Below are positions 20,115 through 28,424 of a stretch of 38,366 nucleotides of DNA, piece by piece. The notes under the pieces are model-generated. The model was not told the origin of the DNA. It searched no databases and saw only the letters and a list, made by a program, of their open reading frames with translations. The stretch is from assembly GCA_016935615.1 (NCBI GenBank), contig JAFGQO010000047.1:1-38366 (forward strand), written 5' to 3'. The position numbers were made by a program, and so were the translations under genes. Source of the stretch: Bacteroidales bacterium. Lineage in GTDB: Bacteria; Bacteroidota; Bacteroidia; Bacteroidales; UBA10428. Position 1 is the stretch's first letter, and each line of letters starts with the position of its first letter.

Positions 20115-22208
20115 ATGAAAACAAAACTCACACTAACAATTACAGCATACCTGCTGATTTGTGCGATATCGTATTCACAGGAATATGATGAAAAAGGTAA
20201 ACTGGTAGCTTTTGACAGAGGTAATTTCAGAGAATTTGGATACTCTGTCGCCATTTCAGGAAACTGTGCCATTGTCGGAGCCATCAGGGAGAGTGAAGAT
20301 GAGACAGGAGGAAATACACAACAATATGCCGGTGCAGTGTACATCTATGAACGGGATGCCAGCGGAAACTGGAGCAATGAACAAAAAATAGTAGCCTCAG
20401 ACAGGTTTGAAGCAGACTTTTTTGGAGAATCAGTAGGTATATCCGGAAATTATGCGATTGTGGGTGCCTATTCGGAAGATGAAGACGCAACTGGTGGCAA
20501 TACTTTAGCCCAGGCGGGATCAGCCTATATTTATGAGCGGGATGTTTACGGAAACTGGGGCAATGAACAAAAAATAGTCGCCTCTGACAGAGAAAGTGGT
20601 GACAACTTCGGCAAAGCTGTGAGCATTTCCGGAAATTATGCGGTTGTCGGAGCGCATTATGAAGATGAAGATGAACTGGGAGTAAACTTGAAAAACCAGG
20701 CCGGATCAGCCTATATCTTTGAACGTGATGCAAACGGAGATTGGCATGAGATACAAAAAATAGTAGCTTCCGACAGAGATATTGAAGATTATTTCGGAAG
20801 CTCAGTCAGTATTTCAGGCAGTTTTCTTGTGATCGGAGCGGATAAGGAAGATGAAGATACATTAGGAATAAATACATTAACAAGCTCCGGGTCGGCATAC
20901 ATCTTCGAGCAAGATGCCGGGGGTGATTGGCAGGAAGTTAAAAAAATTACTGCGTTTTACAGGGCAGCTTATGATTTCTTCGGAGCATCGGTATCCATTT
21001 CCGGCAATACTATCGTTGTCGGAGCATGGTATGAAGACGAAGATGCCTCGGAAGGGAATACAATGGATGGTGCAGGTTCGGCTTATGTATTTGAACGCAA
21101 TGAACAAGGGATATGGAAACATGCACAAAAAATAGTTGCCTCTGACAGAGATTGGGGTGATCGCTTTGGATGGTCAGTAGGTATTTCAGCCTCAAACATT
21201 ATTGTAGGAGCAATCCTTGAGCGTGAAGATGAGTTACAACAAAACACAATAGAAGAAGCCGGCTCGGCATATATTTTTAACCAGAGCAGCAATGGGGAAT
21301 GGAATGAGGTTCAGAAGATTGTTGCATCCGACAGAGCTGAGTTTGACCGGTTCGGAGAGGTTGTTGCTATATCTGATGATTATGCTATTGTCGGCGTTCC
21401 TGCCGAAGATGAAGATGCAAATGGGGAAAATACTTACGGATCTGCCGGTTCGGCTTACATTTTTGAGGCCTGTGAAGCCGATTATTCGTCGGATCCGTTA
21501 AACGTTATAGAAAACGGTAGTTATGAAACCTGTATCCTCTCACCATGGAATTTTTATGTGGATGCGACAGCCACACTGGCCAGATACCAAATAATAGATG
21601 GTACATGTATACTAAAACCGGATCAGTTGAATCCATCACCGGAAATGTGGCATATCCAGATTGAGCAGATATTAAATGCTGCCCAGAAAGATATGCTTGT
21701 TCCGGAAGCCATCTATACCCTCTCATTCGATGCCTGGGGTGAAGTGGACAATATGTACGGCCATGTATTTTTTGGTCAGTATGGAGGAAATTATACTCCT
21801 CTTCTTGATGAAACAGTACAACTGAAAATTGTTCCTCAAACCTTCTCATTTGATTTTTCAATGCATTCCATATTCCCTGAAATGAAACTGGCTATTGAAA
21901 TTGGTACCGAAACCACCTGGGCCGGATTTGATAATGTTAAGCTGATGAAAAAATCACCAGTGGGAATTGACAGTAAAGAGATAAATACCACAAAGATATG
22001 GCCTAATCCGGCGAGTGATTATTTACAGGTTGTTGCAGAGAATGGTTCCGGTATTCGTTTGTACAACAGCCTTTGTATAGCTGTGAGAGAAGCAACTTTG
22101 ATAAACGGTTTTGCACAGCTCGATGTCAGCGACCTGGCAAAAGGCATGTACTTGTTAGAGATAAAGAATGGGAATACGATAACGATGAAAAAAGTGATTG
22201 TAAATTGA
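20115..22208 (+). CDS. T9SS-secreted seven-bladed FG-GAP propeller protein, paralog 1
   Basis: This is a 697-residue exported surface or secreted protein. The signal peptide is residues 1-22 (ending AISYSQ). Seven repeats of about 62 residues follow from about 30 to 452, with consensus IVASDRxxxDxFGxSVxISGxxxIVGAxxEDEDxxGxNTxxxAGSAYIFERDxxGxWxEVQK; this is an FG-GAP-type (FG-GAP_2-like) unit, and seven would close one beta-propeller. The EDED-x-x-G-x-N loop in most blades may bind calcium. Residues about 455-615 (NVIENGSYETC...FDNVKLM) look like a CBM4_9-type jelly roll. The last ~75 residues, with IWPNPASDYLQV, LDVSDLAKGMYLLEI and KKVIVN, form a T9SS type A sorting domain. Ligand is unknown. 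Two paralogs follow at 22444 and 28425. Confidence 0.88.
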   Translation: MKTKLTLTITAYLLICAISYSQEYDEKGKLVAFDRGNFREFGYSVAISGNCAIVGAIRESEDETGGNTQQYAGAVYIYERDASGNWSNEQKIVASDRFEADFFGESVGISGNYAIVGAYSEDEDATGGNTLAQAGSAYIYERDVYGNWGNEQKIVASDRESGDNFGKAVSISGNYAVVGAHYEDEDELGVNLKNQAGSAYIFERDANGDWHEIQKIVASDRDIEDYFGSSVSISGSFLVIGADKEDEDTLGINTLTSSGSAYIFEQDAGGDWQEVKKITAFYRAAYDFFGASVSISGNTIVVGAWYEDEDASEGNTMDGAGSAYVFERNEQGIWKHAQKIVASDRDWGDRFGWSVGISASNIIVGAILEREDELQQNTIEEAGSAYIFNQSSNGEWNEVQKIVASDRAEFDRFGEVVAISDDYAIVGVPAEDEDANGENTYGSAGSAYIFEACEADYSSDPLNVIENGSYETCILSPWNFYVDATATLARYQIIDGTCILKPDQLNPSPEMWHIQIEQILNAAQKDMLVPEAIYTLSFDAWGEVDNMYGHVFFGQYGGNYTPLLDETVQLKIVPQTFSFDFSMHSIFPEMKLAIEIGTETTWAGFDNVKLMKKSPVGIDSKEINTTKIWPNPASDYLQVVAENGSGIRLYNSLCIAVREATLINGFAQLDVSDLAKGMYLLEIKNGNTITMKKVIVN

Positions 22209-22251
22209 ACTTATATGGAATCTGCTCTTACTTATAGCAATTAAAACTGAG

Positions 22252-22325
22252 ATTGCCACTCACGATCAAGAACCTTATTGGTTATGGGGATCAAAACCAT
22301 ACAAGTTCTAAATCAGGATCGCAAT
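22252..22325. repeat. Degenerate nested inverted repeat between paralogs 1 and 2
   Basis: Nested complementary segments occur in order: ATTGC (22252-22256) with GCAAT (22321-22325), GATC (22264-22267) with GATC (22317-22320), AGAAC (22269-22273) with GTTCT (22305-22309), and TTG...ATGG (22278-22287) with CCATACAA (22297-22304). The ends GAGATTGC and GCAATGACAT resemble a palindromic intergenic repeat that I recall as common in bacterial genomes. The spacing between arms is uneven, so this may be a decayed copy. No gene is visible in the 235-base gap. Confidence 0.35.
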
Positions 22326-22443
22326 GACATTTTAAATGACTTATGAGACAGCTTCCGCGGTTGATTTCAAATGAATCATGAAAAATTACTCAATGATTTA
22401 CTAACTCAATAACTAAATACATCAATAACCAAATATCTATTCA

Positions 22444-24540
22444 ATGAAACCAAATCGCATAGCAATAATTTCAGCCTTATGGCTGATTTGTTTCATATCC
22501 TATTCCCAGGATTTTAATGAAATGTTAAAGGTCGTTGCCTTTGATAGGGCAATTGAAGATAATTTTGGCTGGTCAGTAAGTATTTCTGGAAATTATGCCA
22601 TTGTCGGAACTTACGCTGAAGATGAAGATGCTGGAGGAGGAAATACTCTTGATTATGCTGGCTCGGCCTATATTTATGAACGGGATTACCTGGGCAACTG
22701 GAACCAGGTACAAAAAATAGTAAACTCTGACAGGGCAATTGCTGATTGTTTTGGCTTTTCTGTATGCATTTCAGGGAGCTATTGTATTGTTGGGGCTCCT
22801 TATGAAGATGAAGATGTTTCAGGTAGCAATACGCTTGACGAGGCTGGATCAGCTTATATTTTTGAGCGGGATGGAGCTGGTAACTGGAACCAGGTTCAAA
22901 AAATCGTAGCTTCCGACAGGGAGGAACACGATAATTTTGGCGATGTAATATGTATTTCAGGTAATTATGTTGTTGTCGGAGCTTTTCCTGAAGATGAAGA
23001 TGCTTTGGGAGGAAATACACTTGATATGGCGGGCTCGGCGTATGTTTTTGAGCGGGATGAGAACGGCATATGGCAGCAGGTACAAAAGCTGGTAGCTTCC
23101 GATAGGGCAACGAACGACCGCTTTGGTTGTTCTGTAAGTGTTTCAGACAATTATATTGTTATAGGAGCTTATTGGGAAGACGAAGATGTTCAGGGGAGCA
23201 ATACGAAAAATACTGCTGGTTCGGCGTATATTTTTGAACGGGATGATAACGGAGACTGGAATGAGGTGCAGAAAATTGTTGCCTCCGACAGGAATATTAA
23301 CGATTATTTTGGTTATTCAGTGAGCATTTCGGGAGATCATATTGTTGTAGGAGCTTATTTGGAAGACGAAGATGCTTCGGGTGGCAATACACTTTCTAAT
23401 GCCGGCTCGGCGTATATTTTTGAACGTGACGGCAGCGGAACTTGGAATGAGGTGCAGAAAATTGTTGCCTCTGACAGATTCGTAGATGATTATTTTGGAC
23501 ATTCAGCAAATATTTCCGGAAATCAGATTCTTGTAGGAGTATCTCATGATGATGAAGATGCACAGGGAGAAAATTCTCTGACAGATGCCGGTTCTGCTTA
23601 CATATTTGAACTCGATGCTAGTGACCACTGGAATGAAAATCAAAAAATCGTTGCTTCCGACAGGGATGTAGAGGATTTTTTCGGATCTTCTGTTAGTATT
23701 TCAGGTGATTATGTGATTGTTGGGGCTTATTTTGAAGATGAAGATGTTGCAGGTGGAAATACACTTGATGCTTCCGGTTCAGTCTATATTTTTGAATCCT
23801 GCACTGCGGATCCGGCTTCCGATCCGCGGAATATCATTGAAAATGAGGGCTTTGAGACCTGTGTGTTCAATCCATGGGTACTGTACAATGAATGGTCTCT
23901 GAATGCTTTAGCTACCTACCAATTGATCGATGGAATTTGCATTGTTACTCCTTCGCACCTGGCTGTCTCACCTGAGATATGGCATATACAACTCTTACAA
24001 CCATTTTCGGCCACACAGCTTGCCAAGCTCGAAGCAGGGGAGATCTACAACTTGAGGTTCGATGCCTGGTCGGAAGAGGACAATACGGTTTGTTCTGTCT
24101 TTCTGGGCATGGATGAGGAACCCTGGACCAGCGACCTGGATGATCTTATCATTCTGAGCACTACCAAAGAGAACTATTCCTTCGATTTTACTTTGCATGA
24201 GGTATATTCCTCAATAAAACTGGCCTTCAGCACGGGAACAGAAACTGCGTGGGTCGGATTTGATAATGTGAAGCTGATGAAGAAATCTGCGGTGGGAATA
24301 GAGGAGGAAGAGATCCATTGTATTAAAATATGGCCCAATCCTGCAACCGATTATTTAAAGATTATGACAGATAATGGGTCTGGAGTAAGGCTTTACAACA
24401 GTTTGGGCGTATTGGTAAAAGAAGTGGATTTGAGAGTTGGTGAGGGATATATTGATGTCAGCGGTTTGGCAAAAGGTGTTTATCTGGTTGAGATAAAGCA
24501 GAATGCCAATACGAGAGTTGAAAAGATTATTGTTGAATAA
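22444..24540 (+). CDS. T9SS-secreted seven-bladed FG-GAP propeller protein, paralog 2
   Basis: This 698-residue paralog has the same layout as its neighbours: signal peptide 1-22 (ending FISYSQ), seven 62-residue blades over about 30-452, a CBM4_9-like beta-sandwich (about 455-615, starting NIIENEGFETC) and a T9SS type A sorting domain (IWPNPATDYLKI to VEKIIVE). It has the most regular blades of the three. Nearly every blade keeps FG, ISG, IVGA, EDED and GSAYIFERD. Blades 4 and 5 are followed by an identical 29-base stretch starting at 23257 and 23443, exactly 186 bases apart, so blade copying is recent here. The linker FDNVKLMKKSAVGIE is closest to paralog 1. The sensor-kinase gene begins only 69 bases downstream, so co-transcription is plausible. 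Confidence 0.88.
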   Translation: MKPNRIAIISALWLICFISYSQDFNEMLKVVAFDRAIEDNFGWSVSISGNYAIVGTYAEDEDAGGGNTLDYAGSAYIYERDYLGNWNQVQKIVNSDRAIADCFGFSVCISGSYCIVGAPYEDEDVSGSNTLDEAGSAYIFERDGAGNWNQVQKIVASDREEHDNFGDVICISGNYVVVGAFPEDEDALGGNTLDMAGSAYVFERDENGIWQQVQKLVASDRATNDRFGCSVSVSDNYIVIGAYWEDEDVQGSNTKNTAGSAYIFERDDNGDWNEVQKIVASDRNINDYFGYSVSISGDHIVVGAYLEDEDASGGNTLSNAGSAYIFERDGSGTWNEVQKIVASDRFVDDYFGHSANISGNQILVGVSHDDEDAQGENSLTDAGSAYIFELDASDHWNENQKIVASDRDVEDFFGSSVSISGDYVIVGAYFEDEDVAGGNTLDASGSVYIFESCTADPASDPRNIIENEGFETCVFNPWVLYNEWSLNALATYQLIDGICIVTPSHLAVSPEIWHIQLLQPFSATQLAKLEAGEIYNLRFDAWSEEDNTVCSVFLGMDEEPWTSDLDDLIILSTTKENYSFDFTLHEVYSSIKLAFSTGTETAWVGFDNVKLMKKSAVGIEEEEIHCIKIWPNPATDYLKIMTDNGSGVRLYNSLGVLVKEVDLRVGEGYIDVSGLAKGVYLVEIKQNANTRVEKIIVE

Positions 24541-24609
24541 ATTTTATGCGGAGTTATTAGAATACTTTTCTGAACAGTCTCATATTGTAGTGTATCCAAT
24601 CATACATTA

Positions 24610-26592
24610 ATGGGTAAAAAACAATTCACACTTTTTATATCTACACTCTCAGTCGCGAGTTTCATAAGAATTAACATATTTTTGTATTGTTTTCTCCTCT
24701 GTACAATCAATCTTTCCGCATCCAGTAAGACAAATGATGTAACTGAAGATGATATCGTGTATAACAAAGAAGAGTTAGTTCAACTCCGCATGGAAGCAAA
24801 AAAGTTAATTTTCGTTTCAAATGACAGCAGCCTCCTTCTGTATAACAAAGCGCTTAAGCTGGCTGAAAAATTCAACGACGAAGAAGAAATAGCTTTAGCG
24901 CTTAGAGATATAGGTCAATTTTATATTGTAACAGGAAGTTTTGATATAGCTATTGATACATTGAAAAAAGCATGGGAAATTGCCGGGAAAAAAAACCTTA
25001 CAAAACTGATTGGTGAAATAAAAAGCAATATCGGGGTTGCATACGATTATAAAGGCAAATACGAGATCGCGATTGATTATTATTCAAAAGCTATTGATGA
25101 TTTTCTGATTGTCAGGGATACGATTAGTCTGGCTACTGTTTACCTGAACATAGGAATTGTGTATGAAGAAATGTCCAAGGCTGATGAAGCGATAGAATAC
25201 TATAATATAGCACTTGAATTCAGCAGAAATGCAGATGATAAAACATACACCCCTGTTATCCTGAATAATATAGGAGTTGTGTATATGGATTTGAAAGAGG
25301 ATTATTCAAAAGCACAGAATTATTTCGAACAGGCACTGGCCATATTCAGCGAATTGCAGGAAAAAAGAGGCATTTCCAATATTTATAATAACATTGGTGA
25401 GATCCATGAATCAAAAACCAATTTTGACATGGCTATTGAATCATATGAAAAGGCATTAGCAATTAACGAGGAAAATGATGAAAAACAAGGCATTGCCAAC
25501 TCACTCAGGAACCTGGGAAATGTATACGGCAAAATTCATGATTATAATAAAGCTTTATCATACCTGCTCAGAGGTGTTGAGATTTCAAAAAACATTGGAT
25601 TTAATAAAAATCTGCTTGAAGTCTATGGAGTAATCTCCGAAGTCTATGACAAGCAGGCAATGTATAAAGAAGCCCTTAAGTACAACCGCCTATATATCAG
25701 TTTAAAAGACTCTATGATGAATGAGAGTATGCAGGAAAAATTACTGGATTTTCAAACCAAATATGAAACCGAAAAGAAAAACAGTGAAATAGCTCAATTG
25801 AAACTGGATAAATTGGAACAGTTGTCGAGACTAAAACATCAACGTTTGATAAATTATTCACTGCTTCTCGGTTTTATTTTGATTTTGTCACTTGTTGTGA
25901 TTTTACTTCACTATTACAACCTGAAGAAGAAAGCAAACAGTGAGAAAGAGATCCTGATCAGGGAAATACACCATAGAGTGAAAAACAATCTTCAGACTAT
26001 TTCAAGTCTGTTGAGTTTACAAAATAATTATATTGCCGATCATGTAATCAGGGATATTGTTAAAGAAAGTCAGAGCAGGGTAAAATCCATGGCATTGATC
26101 CATCAGTTGTTATACAAGCAGGAAATCGGATCGAAAATAGACTTTGAAAAATATATGCATCAACTATGCCAGGAAATAGCTTCCGGATTCGGCAAAATTA
26201 CGGATAATATAGAATGTTCGGTTCACTGCGAAAAAATTCAGTTGGATATTGATACGGCCATCCCCATTGGCCTAATCGCCAACGAATTGTTTATTAATGC
26301 CTATAAACATGCTTTCAGAGACATTAAACGGAAAGGGGAAATAACAGTGCAAATCGTGCAATACCCAGGCAATAAATACGTATTTACATTTCAGGACAAC
26401 GGGATTGGATTGCCTGATAATATTATTATTGAAAACTCAGATACACTCGGACTGAAGTTGGTGCATATTCTTGTGAAACAGATAAAAGGCGTATTAAATT
26501 GCAGGGTGGAAAACGGTACGGAATTTATCATTGTTTTTCATGACCTCCAAAGAAAGACAGAACAAAAAATAACAAATTCCGTAAGTGGTTAA
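24610..26592 (+). CDS. TPR-containing sensor histidine kinase (HisKA_2 type)
   Basis: This is a 660-residue membrane sensor kinase. The N-terminal signal/anchor spans about 10-36. TPR repeats fill about 60-370 (for example ALALRDIGQFYIVTGSFDIA and NNIGEIHESKTNFDMAIESY), placing the repeat domain outside the cytoplasm. A coiled coil follows at about 375-410 and a transmembrane helix at about 414-436 (NYSLLLGFILILSLVVILL). The dimerisation and phosphoacceptor box REIHHRVKNNLQ (451-462, acceptor probably His455) identifies the HisKA_2/HWE-like class. The ATPase has an N-box IANELFINAYKHA (556-568), DNGIG (596-600) and GLKLV. Its partner is almost certainly the LytTR regulator 75 bases downstream. 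The signal sensed is unknown. Confidence 0.92.
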   Translation: MGKKQFTLFISTLSVASFIRINIFLYCFLLCTINLSASSKTNDVTEDDIVYNKEELVQLRMEAKKLIFVSNDSSLLLYNKALKLAEKFNDEEEIALALRDIGQFYIVTGSFDIAIDTLKKAWEIAGKKNLTKLIGEIKSNIGVAYDYKGKYEIAIDYYSKAIDDFLIVRDTISLATVYLNIGIVYEEMSKADEAIEYYNIALEFSRNADDKTYTPVILNNIGVVYMDLKEDYSKAQNYFEQALAIFSELQEKRGISNIYNNIGEIHESKTNFDMAIESYEKALAINEENDEKQGIANSLRNLGNVYGKIHDYNKALSYLLRGVEISKNIGFNKNLLEVYGVISEVYDKQAMYKEALKYNRLYISLKDSMMNESMQEKLLDFQTKYETEKKNSEIAQLKLDKLEQLSRLKHQRLINYSLLLGFILILSLVVILLHYYNLKKKANSEKEILIREIHHRVKNNLQTISSLLSLQNNYIADHVIRDIVKESQSRVKSMALIHQLLYKQEIGSKIDFEKYMHQLCQEIASGFGKITDNIECSVHCEKIQLDIDTAIPIGLIANELFINAYKHAFRDIKRKGEITVQIVQYPGNKYVFTFQDNGIGLPDNIIIENSDTLGLKLVHILVKQIKGVLNCRVENGTEFIIVFHDLQRKTEQKITNSVSG

Positions 26593-26667
26593 CATGATCT
26601 TTGTATAATAAAAATCAATCATCTTTTTTTATATTTACTTTAATTTCATTAAGTTTTGTCAGACCCT

Positions 26668-27420
26668 ATGGATCTTTCAGAAAAAATAAAAATAGCAATC
26701 GTTGAGGATGAATCAATTATTGCCGAAGACATTAAGTTTCAACTTAATACAATCGGATATAACGTTATCGGGATCGCAAATGACAGTATCGAAGCAGAGC
26801 AGATCATAATTTCCGAAAAGCCCGATCTGGTCATGCTCGATATTATGCTCCGGGGCGAAAAGAGCGGCTTGTATATCGCAGAACTAATTAGGAACAAATA
26901 CCATATTCCATTTATTTTTATTACATCGCATGCCGATAAAGCTACTGTAGAACAGGCCAAGCTTTTTAAACCCGATGGCTACCTGGTGAAACCATTCTCT
27001 GATAATGATCTATATACTTCAATCGAAATTGCCCTTTTTAAGCATTATGCTGACAGAGATTTAAAATCTGATGAATTGACAACGGATTCCAACTTTGTTT
27101 TGAACAACAGCATCTTTATTAAAAAAGACTATTTGCTGATAAAAGTCAAATTTGAAGATTTGTTTTGGATCAAATCCGATGGAAACTACCTTGAACTGCA
27201 CTGCCGAAACAATAAAAAATTCCTGATCCGTTCTACTCTGAAGGATTTTCTGAATAAACTGCCAAAAAATACTTTCCTTCAGACGCATAAATCCTATTCC
27301 GTGAATGTAAATTGTATCGATGCCATTGAATATAGTCATGTTATTATCGAAGAACAGCAAATTCCTATCGGACGTTTGTTTCTTGATACGATTAAAAAAA
27401 CACTTCATATCGAGTTTTAA
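26668..27420 (+). CDS. Response regulator with LytTR DNA-binding domain
   Basis: This is a 250-residue transcription factor starting at the ATG at 26668; a TTG at 26656 would add four residues. The receiver domain (about 1-125) has the acidic pair Glu13/Asp14 (IVEDES), phosphoacceptor Asp58 (LVMLDIML), Thr86/Ser87 (FITSHAD) and Lys108 (LVKPF). The LytTR domain (about 145-250) contains DLFWIKSDGNYLELHC, FLIRSTLKDFLNKLP and FLQTHKSYSVNVNCIDAIE, the usual beta-rich DNA-binding signature. It would be phosphorylated by the kinase immediately upstream and bind paired direct repeats upstream of targets. The nearest candidates are the exported protein at 27637 and propeller paralog 3. Pairing with a TPR-HisKA_2 kinase is common in Bacteroidota. 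Confidence 0.93.
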   Translation: MDLSEKIKIAIVEDESIIAEDIKFQLNTIGYNVIGIANDSIEAEQIIISEKPDLVMLDIMLRGEKSGLYIAELIRNKYHIPFIFITSHADKATVEQAKLFKPDGYLVKPFSDNDLYTSIEIALFKHYADRDLKSDELTTDSNFVLNNSIFIKKDYLLIKVKFEDLFWIKSDGNYLELHCRNNKKFLIRSTLKDFLNKLPKNTFLQTHKSYSVNVNCIDAIEYSHVIIEEQQIPIGRLFLDTIKKTLHIEF

Positions 27421-27489
27421 ACTGATAATGCCCTTCCCTTCTATTCTTATCGAAAACCATGTATTGCAACTGATGCATCATCAACATTA

Positions 27490-27539
27490 CGTTGTTGTTC
27501 ATCACAACGCCAGGCAATTCATCACATTTTTTTGATGAA
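27490..27539. other. Two small hairpins downstream of the response regulator
   Basis: CGTTGT (27490-27495) pairs with ACAACG (27504-27509), and TTCATCA (27518-27524) pairs with TGATGAA (27533-27539) around a T-rich loop. They lie 70-120 bases after the regulator stop and about 100 bases before the next gene. They could act in termination or as a leader or operator; neither has a T-tract after the stem. The gap 27421-27636 holds no other gene I can support. Confidence 0.35.
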
Positions 27540-27636
27540 GCGGGATTTTCTTGGAAATTTTAAGCTGAAATTGAAGTTGTTCTTTGATTCAGGACAATAC
27601 GTGTAATTGTTCAACATAAACAAACATCCTTAAAAT

Positions 27637-28314
27637 ATGAAAACAAAAGTCTTTATTATTAGTGTATCTGCTATTCTATTGCTGTGGGTATGCAACAACT
27701 GTGCACAGGAAAAAAAACCTGCCGGTCAGGAATCTGAAAACCTTAAATTGGGATCTGAAGCCGATGAACCCGAAGGAGGACTAAAACTTTATGGTATTAA
27801 ATCCGGAATTATCGAATACAAACACTCAGGCTCACGAACAGGTACAAGCATTCTGTATTTCGACAAATATGGATACCGGTCGGCTACTTATTCCGATCTG
27901 GTCATGAACAACCAGGTCGATAAAGGCTGGGTGATCAGCTTAGATGAGACGCAATATATGTATAAGGAAGGTAGCAAACAGGGTACAAAAATGAAAAATC
28001 CCATGATTGAATCTTTAAAGAAAGTAAATGACATGGAAAAATTCATTGAAGAAACATACAGCAAAATGGGATTCAAACCTGCCGGTACCGAGAAGTTCCT
28101 TGGAAAAGAATGCCGGGCCTTTAAAGGCGATATGGGCAAAATACTAACATGGAATGGTATTATGATGTACACTGAAATGAATGCCGGGATTATGACATAT
28201 AAACAGGAGGTAACAAAACTTGATATTAATGCCAGAATAAAACCATCGGTTTTTGAACTACCTAAGGATGTTACGTTTTCCGAGATGCCCGGGTTTGGTA
28301 CGAATGGTATTTGA
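27637..28314 (+). CDS. Exported protein of unknown function
   Basis: This 225-residue protein has a basic N-terminus and hydrophobic signal segment (residues 1 to about 19). A Cys-containing end, WVCNNCAQ (Cys19 and Cys22), does not match a canonical lipobox, so it may be cleaved after CAQ rather than lipidated. A low-complexity acidic linker (about 25-48) precedes a compact domain with GLKLYGIKSGIIEYKHSGS, TSILYFDKYGYRSATY, GTEKFLGKECRAFKGD and IMTYKQEVTKLDINA. This pattern recalls small DUF4412-like periplasmic proteins, but I do not assign a family. It lies between the LytTR regulator and propeller paralog 3, 216 bases from the former and about 110 from the latter. Confidence 0.7.
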   Translation: MKTKVFIISVSAILLLWVCNNCAQEKKPAGQESENLKLGSEADEPEGGLKLYGIKSGIIEYKHSGSRTGTSILYFDKYGYRSATYSDLVMNNQVDKGWVISLDETQYMYKEGSKQGTKMKNPMIESLKKVNDMEKFIEETYSKMGFKPAGTEKFLGKECRAFKGDMGKILTWNGIMMYTEMNAGIMTYKQEVTKLDINARIKPSVFELPKDVTFSEMPGFGTNGI

Positions 28315-28329
28315 TAATGTAATCTATTA

Positions 28330-28389
28330 CAATTGACTTGCTCATATGTAACCATCTTCTTTAAGAAAGCATATGATGCAGGTCAATTG
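28330..28389. promoter_or_regulatory. Strong inverted repeat upstream of propeller paralog 3
   Basis: The left arm is CAATTGACTTGCTCATATG (28330-28348). The right arm, 28370-28389, reads CAATTGACCTGCATCATATG on the opposite strand, so the arms differ by one substitution and one extra base. The 21-base spacer contains a smaller complementary pair, TTCTT and AAGAA. The element ends 35 bases before the paralog 3 start, and no T-run follows it directly. It could be an operator, a leader-RNA stem or a small repeat; it is not seen before paralogs 1 or 2. Confidence 0.55.
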
Positions 28390-28424
28390 CAAATTAATTT
28401 CTAAATACCTAAATATATTTTCCC

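Noticed and set aside
20202..21470. Regular 186-base periodicity suggesting a CRISPR-like or other DNA repeat array
   Set aside because: The period equals one 62-residue protein blade in frame, and the units vary by codon; it is a coding repeat.
28330..28389. Inverted repeat as an intrinsic terminator of the preceding gene
   Set aside because: The right arm is followed by CAAATTAATTTC rather than a T-run, so classic termination is not supported.
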